NCBI RefSeq assembly: GCF_000754805.1 | Contig: NZ_KN150731.1 | Coordinates: 2,653,886-2,717,885 of the forward strand | DNA length: 64,000 nt | Direction of reading: 5' to 3' | Source: Yersinia frederiksenii ATCC 33641 | GTDB lineage: Bacteria; Pseudomonadota; Gammaproteobacteria; Enterobacterales; Enterobacteriaceae | In this document: in pieces, positions 58,834-64,000 of the stretch | How positions within the stretch are numbered: position 1 is the stretch's first letter | Layout: each line of letters starts with the position of its first letter | Position numbers and translations under genes: made by a program | Notes under the pieces: generated by a model | Told to the model about the DNA's origin: nothing | What the model saw: only the letters and a program-made list of their open reading frames with translations | Databases searched by the model: none

Positions 58834-61461
58834 TCAATGTTGAGCCACTGTTTGGCCCTGGCTACTCGGAGCCTGATTTTTATCCACGCCATGGGGTACA
58901 AATGATGCAATCCAGGCAATCAGGGAGGTAAATCCTACCAATACATTTCGAATTACCGGTGGGGCATAGCTGGCCATACGGACATAACCTCTAAAACCGA
59001 GCGCCAACACATCGCGCAAGCTCTCAATCGGTTTATCTTCTGGGAAGCCATCCTGCCATAGCGCCCATGTGTCAGCACGGGCAAAGGTACACTGTATAAA
59101 ATCAATATGTTGTGCCACCGTCAGTTGATGCATCCGCATCCCAACTTTAGTGCCGAAAGCACGAGTGACTTCGCAGGGGAAGGTATACTCTTGCGCCCCC
59201 CGCTTCAGCAGCAATTGCACCGCCTCGCCATCTTTCAATAACCCGGCTTCGCGCATCTCAATCCCCACCCCACCATCAGAATAGTCGAGCAAGGTACAAG
59301 AGAATAAGTGCCCATCAGCGCGTGCTACGGCGGCAGGCATGGCAATTTCTACTCGATGTGACTGACGCACTTGTTTAGCTTCTACGGCCACCGCTACCGC
59401 GCCGCCTAAAATCGTCATATTATAGATAACCCACACCAGGCTGATGATGACCGTCATGATTTCAGTGCTGGGGCCATGACCCAAGCGCCATAAACCGGCA
59501 ATCAAGCCCGCCAAATTCAGCAGAACCAGCGTTATATACGGACGAGTAATCACCCAGTCCACATGCTGCTCCTCAACCAAGCCTCCTTTTGCCGTGACAT
59601 TAAACGTCCCTTTATGTGGGTTGAGCAGCGCCACGGTCGTTGGGCGGGCAATATACCAAGCCAACACCGTTTCATAGATTTCACTCCAGAACGAATGGCG
59701 ATATTTCCCTTGCAGTCGGGAGTTGGTCAGGCTGGCGTGGATCATATGTGGCAAAACATAGAGCGCAATCGCCAATGCTGGGGCAAAGATGATGTATGCA
59801 TGCAACAGCAGGAAAGCCAATGGCGCAGTCAGGAAGATCAGCCGTGGGATACCGGATAAGAAGTGCAACATGGCATTGGCATAACATAAGCGCTGGACTA
59901 ATTTCAGCCCTTTACCAAACAGGGGGTTATCCAGTCGGAAGATTTGCACCATGCCCCGCGCCCAGCGAATACGTTGCCCAATGTGGGCAGATAAACTCTC
60001 TGTGGCCAATCCAGCGGCTTGTGGGATGCGGATATACGCTGAGGTATAGCCTTTGCGATGCAGCCGCAATGAGGTGTGGGCATCTTCAGTGACCGTTTCC
60101 ACCGCAATCCCACCTACTGCATCTAAAGCACTACGGCGCAGCACCGCACAGGAACCGCAGAAGAAAGTGGCATCCCACATATCATTCCCGTCTTGCACCA
60201 AACCATAGAACAGCGTGCCTTCATTCGGTGTTTGACGAAAACGCCCTAAATTGCGCTCAAAAGGGTCGGGAGAGAAAAAGTGATGTGGCGTTTGAATCAT
60301 GCCCAGCTTTTTATCTTTAAAGAACCAGCCAACCGTTAATTGCAGGAAAGAGCGCGTCGGCACGTGGTCACAGTCAAAGATAGCAACAAACTCACCGGTA
60401 GCCTGCTTCAAGGCATTATTGATGTTACCCGCTTTGGCATGTTCATGAGTCGGCCGGGCAATGTAGTGCACACCAACTTCTGCAGCGAACGCTTTAAACG
60501 CCGGCCGGTTGCCGTCATCCAAAAGATAGATATTGATTTTGTCTTTCGGCCAATCAATCCCCAGCGCGGCATAAATCGTTGGTTTCACCACGCCAAGGTC
60601 TTCGTTGTATGTCGGTACCATCAAATCAATAGTGGGCCAGCTATTAATATCATCTGGCATAGGTACCGGCTGACGGTTGAGCGGCCAGATAGTCTGGAAA
60701 TAGCCCAACACCAGCACTATCCAGGCATAAGTTTCGGCTAACAACAGCAATAAACCGCACACCAAACTGACCGGGTCATCCCAGTTAAGGGTTTCGGTAT
60801 AACGCCACCACAGGTAGCGGCAGGAAACCGTCAATGACAGCACAATCAACATCAGAGTAGGAAAACGTCCCGGTACACGCCGCACCACCATGGCAATTGC
60901 CCAGAGCAGTAAAACAAAGACAAACTGTGCAAGCATACCGAATGGCTGCGAAATGCACAGCAAAGCCAAAATGCCCGTGAAAATACCTAAAAGAATAAAC
61001 AGGATACGGCGGGTTCGCCTTGAGAGCTGGCTTAGCCGAGTCGCGACCGATTGCTCTATCCGCTGAAGTTCAAAGCGCTCAGGGATACTTCCCAACCAAC
61101 TGATATAACCCTGTCTTTTGTTTTTGACCCAACCTTTGCTAGCTGCAACAGGTTGACGCCGCTTCTCATGAAGTGATGCCGGGCGGGTTAATAATAGCCA
61201 AATCCCTTACAACAAATAACGCAAGCTATCACCCAGACGTGGGCGATTCGGTGAAATCTGCGGAAACCAGTATGTGCGATGTTGTATCACACTCTGCCAA
61301 CTGGGGGACTCAAGGCGCAGAAATACCCAGCACAAGGGAACAATCAATGTGGTCAGAAATGCCGTGAGGACAGTACAGCCTTGCTGCATATAGTGATGAT
61401 AGCGGCGACGCATCCCCTGATAAACTGGGGTCAGAAACAACATCCGCATCAAGCGGTTCAT
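58834..61461 (-). pseudogene. bcsA: Cellulose synthase catalytic subunit BcsA with in-frame stop at codon 85
   Basis: The start ATG (61461) overlaps the bcsQ stop (ATGA), and the first 84 residues match the BcsA N-terminus (VLTAFLTTLIVPLCWVFLRL and the E. coli-like RYL segment). Codon 85 is TAA (61209-61207), where one C-to-T change from CAA would explain it. Reading continues in the same frame (GIWLLLTRP...) to 58834, total 875 codons, the E. coli size. The downstream part keeps everything needed: LLDDGNR, FDCDHVP, VTEDAH, QRIRWARG, and the PilZ motifs RQSHR and DYSDGG. Possible restart only at a TTG (61095) or later ATGs. As read, full-length BcsA cannot be made without suppression. Confidence 0.88.
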
Positions 61462-62195
61462 AGGCCACTTTCCGCAACATTAATCAGGCACCAATTCGCC
61501 ACAGTCATAACTTCCTCAGCGGCCAGACTTTGCGCACTGTATTCACCTAAGGGCTGTTTGGCAGCCAATGCTTCCGCCATCGCTTCGTCACGATGAATAA
61601 ATGTCGGTAATAATTTATCGAGGCTTTGCAGCCAAAGCTGATGTAAATCTTGTTGTAAACGACTGCCAGCAGAGAATTGGTTGAGCAGGAAATGACTACC
61701 GGCAGGTAAATCTTGCTGATGTAGACGAATGTGACAATTGGCATCGGCATGAATCACAATGAGCACAAGATCAGCCAGCGCCAGAGCCTGACGAGTTAAT
61801 ACGCTGTCACCGGCAGGGATATCCAATAAAATCCAACGGGAGGTATTACTGGCTTGTAGTTCAGACAGATTCTTTTGCCATTGACGCGGTTTTTGTTGTA
61901 ATAATGCGCCGAGCTGTTCGTTTTCTGCGCGAGTTAACTGGCCAAACGGTAAGAAATCCAGCTTCTCGGTATAACGCATGGCACCTTGCTGCCAGCCTTC
62001 ACCATCAATCTCAGCTTTAGCCCAACCACGGGGCTGCTCGAAATACATGTTAAAATGCAACCGCAGCAAATTGTCCGGTGAAAAATCAATAACCAGAACT
62101 GACTCATCCAGTTGTTGTAAGGCCCACGCAAGAGCGGCGGTGACCGATGTGGTACCAATGCCCCCTCTTATTCCTTGTAACGCCAGTACCGGCAT
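61458..62195 (-). CDS. bcsQ: Cellulose biosynthesis ParA-like ATPase BcsQ
   Basis: 245 residues, MinD/ParA family, with the deviant Walker A GIRGGIGTTS (about 8-17), VLVIDFSPDN, and WILLDIPAGDS for the switch II region. In E. coli BcsQ with BcsR forms a cytoplasmic assembly on the synthase. The frame is intact, unlike bcsQ in E. coli K-12, which carries an early stop. It starts three bases after bcsR ends and its stop overlaps the bcsA start. Confidence 0.94.
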   Translation of the reverse strand: MPVLALQGIRGGIGTTSVTAALAWALQQLDESVLVIDFSPDNLLRLHFNMYFEQPRGWAKAEIDGEGWQQGAMRYTEKLDFLPFGQLTRAENEQLGALLQQKPRQWQKNLSELQASNTSRWILLDIPAGDSVLTRQALALADLVLIVIHADANCHIRLHQQDLPAGSHFLLNQFSAGSRLQQDLHQLWLQSLDKLLPTFIHRDEAMAEALAAKQPLGEYSAQSLAAEEVMTVANWCLINVAESGL

Positions 62196-62198
62196 AAA

Positions 62199-62390
62199 CT
62201 ATTCACTCCGGGTAGATTGTGCAAGTTCAGCTAGCAATGGCCAACGGGCCATCATTTGGGTTAATCGTTCCTGACGGACAATATCGATATAACTTAATGT
62301 GGGTAATGAAAAGGCCTGACTTAATGCTAGTAGATCATCCTGAGCTTCAAGTGAAGTTTTCTCATGAAATCGATTTATTATAGTCTTCAT
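62199..62390 (-). CDS. bcsR: Cellulose biosynthesis protein BcsR
   Basis: 63 residues, starts MKTIINRFHEKTSLEAQDD, and has the BcsR core LPTLSYIDIVRQERL. In E. coli BcsR partners BcsQ. First gene of the bcsRQABZC operon, divergent from bcsE. Confidence 0.92.
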   Translation of the reverse strand: MKTIINRFHEKTSLEAQDDLLALSQAFSLPTLSYIDIVRQERLTQMMARWPLLAELAQSTRSE

Positions 62391-62586
62391 TTATCCGCCT
62401 TCAGAAAATAGGCTATGGTAATTAAGTAAAACAAATATGGGAGTATACTTTTCCCTAGTAAGATGAGCCTTAGATTAATATCAAGGTAAGGACATTGGTT
62501 AATACTTATCTCAATGTTACAATTGTTCTTTGAATTTATCCAGTGATTGGCCCAATAGCACTTTAACGAAAGCAGATAAATAATCT
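62391..62586. promoter_or_regulatory. Divergent bcsR / bcsE promoter region
   Basis: 196 bases, AT-rich, between the starts of the two cellulose transcription units. No specific operator could be identified by eye. Confidence 0.5.
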
Positions 62587-64000
62587 ATGTCACGATCTTT
62601 CTCTTTAGGTGTTCGAAAAATCTGGGATGAATTAGCCGTAATGCAGGCACCTGGATTCTATTGGGTCAATATTGAACGTCAAATTGATGCCAATTTACTT
62701 TGTCAGCAACTTATTCGTAACCAATCTGAAAATACCCGCGCCGCATTGATTTGCTCAGGACTAAAACCTGAAAAATTACTCACAAATATTGAGCATTCTG
62801 GCCCAAAAAAATTACCGCTGTTTTCATTACCTGCTCAAAAGAAAGCCTTACAGCATTTGACCAACGATTTAATGCGCGCGCTACGCCCGCAACAGCGGCT
62901 TTTTATCTTGTTTGCTCCGGCGAGTTTGTGGCAAACATTTACCAGTGAAGAGATGCAACAGTGGGTGCGGCATATCCAACAATGGTTGGATGCTCAGAAC
63001 TGCACGTTACTGGTGCTGTGCCACAGTTCTGGTATCAATAAAATCAAGAATCAGCTGGTCAGTCAGCACCGCTATTTACAAGGTTTGGCCAGCCTACAAT
63101 GGCAGCAGGATAATGCGCAGTATGTGGTGTCTTGGTGGAGCACCGAGAAAGGGGTGACGGCCAATCAACTGGTCTTGCTGGAAGCAGATGAGCAAGGCTG
63201 GTTCATGGCGGATGAAGTCCAGCAAGTGCTGCCACAATCACGTAATGATGAACATCTGTATTTAGCTGAAACCAGCATTCTGGAAGGGGCTCCGCCGCTA
63301 TCGACCAACTGGCAATTGCTCGAGAGCAATGCAGCGCTGGCTCAGCGGGCGATGAGTGCCCATGCCGCAACCGTAATTTTTGCGCTGAACCAAAGTGAAG
63401 AAATTGACGAAATTGCTCATCAAATCCATAACATACGCCGCCAACGTGGCAATACTGTAAAGATTGTCGTGCGTGAAATGAACGCCAGCCTACGTTACAG
63501 CGATGAGCGATTATTACTGGCCTGTGGGGCAAATCTAATTGTGCCTCACGTCGCGCCGCTGTCACGTTTTCTGACCATGTTAGAGGGTATTCAGGGACAG
63601 CGGTTCTCACGCCATGTTCCTGAAGATATCAATGCGTTATTGGAAGCTTTGCGCCCGCTACAGCTTAAGGGCTATCTACCGCCGGTGGAGTTCAGCCAAT
63701 CGGTTTTGCTACTGATGAACAACACTTTGCTGCCAGAAGATGGCAAGGGCGTATTGGTGGCGCTACGAGCCGTTCCTGGGCTACAAGCACGTCAGGCGCT
63801 GACTCTATGCCATTTACGCCGCTATGGTGATGTGGTGACCGTGTCTGATAACCGTCTGGTCTTGTTCCTATCTACCTGTCGAGTCAATGACTTGGATACC
63901 GCACTGAGCCATATTTTCCGCCTACCGGTGACCGAAGCATTCAGTAACCGGATGGTGTGGTATCAAGATGAAGAAATCATCTCGGAGATGCATCGGATGA
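62587..64000 (+). CDS. bcsE: Cellulose synthase regulator BcsE, c-di-GMP binding (3' end outside window)
   Basis: 471 residues visible from MSRSFSLGVRKIWDEL, open to the window end. The N-terminal two thirds is a degenerate RecA-like region (IFVLFAP-type strand FILFAPASLWQ, LLVLCHSSG). The C-terminal visible part is the GIL domain; RYGD (412-415) in LCHLRRYGDVV matches the RxxD c-di-GMP-binding motif. BcsE stimulates cellulose production in E. coli and binds the BcsRQ assembly. It would be followed by bcsF and bcsG beyond the window (inferred from the E. coli order). Confidence 0.93.
   Translation, partial: MSRSFSLGVRKIWDELAVMQAPGFYWVNIERQIDANLLCQQLIRNQSENTRAALICSGLKPEKLLTNIEHSGPKKLPLFSLPAQKKALQHLTNDLMRALRPQQRLFILFAPASLWQTFTSEEMQQWVRHIQQWLDAQNCTLLVLCHSSGINKIKNQLVSQHRYLQGLASLQWQQDNAQYVVSWWSTEKGVTANQLVLLEADEQGWFMADEVQQVLPQSRNDEHLYLAETSILEGAPPLSTNWQLLESNAALAQRAMSAHAATVIFALNQSEEIDEIAHQIHNIRRQRGNTVKIVVREMNASLRYSDERLLLACGANLIVPHVAPLSRFLTMLEGIQGQRFSRHVPEDINALLEALRPLQLKGYLPPVEFSQSVLLLMNNTLLPEDGKGVLVALRAVPGLQARQALTLCHLRRYGDVVTVSDNRLVLFLSTCRVNDLDTALSHIFRLPVTEAFSNRMVWYQDEEIISEMHRM

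Noticed and set aside
63203-63610. 135-codon open frame antisense to bcsE
   Set aside because: Opposite the conserved BcsE reading frame, without start signals.

Overview
The window comes from an enterobacterial chromosome, and a Yersinia of the Y. enterocolitica type is the best fit. The backbone keeps the E. coli 78-79 min order (yhiN-pitA-uspB-uspA, rsmJ-prlC, rlmJ-gor, yhjD, cdh, yhjG, yhjH, kdgK, yhjJ, dctA, yhjK/hmsP, bcs). Yersinia-like additions are the kdgM-pelY-CBM32 pectin module, a divergent ampR-ampC pair and ERIC-like palindromic repeats. The species is inferred, not proven. I saw no tRNA, rRNA, IS element, prophage or CRISPR array.

Layout. 1-14081 is a complete myo-inositol catabolic island in several transcription units: iolD-iolG-iolH-iolE (minus, iolE cut by the window edge), divergent iolC (fused kinase and aldolase-type domain), iolR (RpiR repressor), iolB and iolA (minus), and iolT-iolI (plus). 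14233-17284 holds an MFS exporter divergent from a LysR regulator, and an unknown lipoprotein. 17808-20011 is ampR-ampC. 20076-24705 is yhiN, pitA, uspB, uspA. gdhA and an orphan serralysin-type RTX metalloprotease occupy the place where E. coli has dtpB. 27831-33794 is rsmJ, prlC, an ASCH protein, rlmJ and gor.

33870-35836 is a decayed autotransporter (in-frame stop plus deletion/frameshift). 36261-46013 carries yhjD, cdh, yhjG, pdeH, a small tautomerase, kdgK, yhjJ and dctA. 46390-49490 is the pectin module, with a near-consensus KdgR box and a CRP-like site upstream of kdgM; a second KdgR-like palindrome precedes kdgK, so oligogalacturonate uptake and KDG phosphorylation look co-regulated. 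50165-64000 is the cellulose region: hmsP-type phosphodiesterase, then bcsR-Q-A-B-Z-C on the minus strand and divergent bcsE (cut by the window end).

Most notable observations: bcsA is interrupted by one in-frame TAA at codon 85 although the rest of the cellulose operon is intact; the HmsP/YhjK homologue goes from HAMP straight to EAL with no GGDEF domain; the serralysin has no secretion system or inhibitor beside it. I found no clearly new multi-gene system; the interest lies in these lesions, the regulatory sites and the accessory modules.
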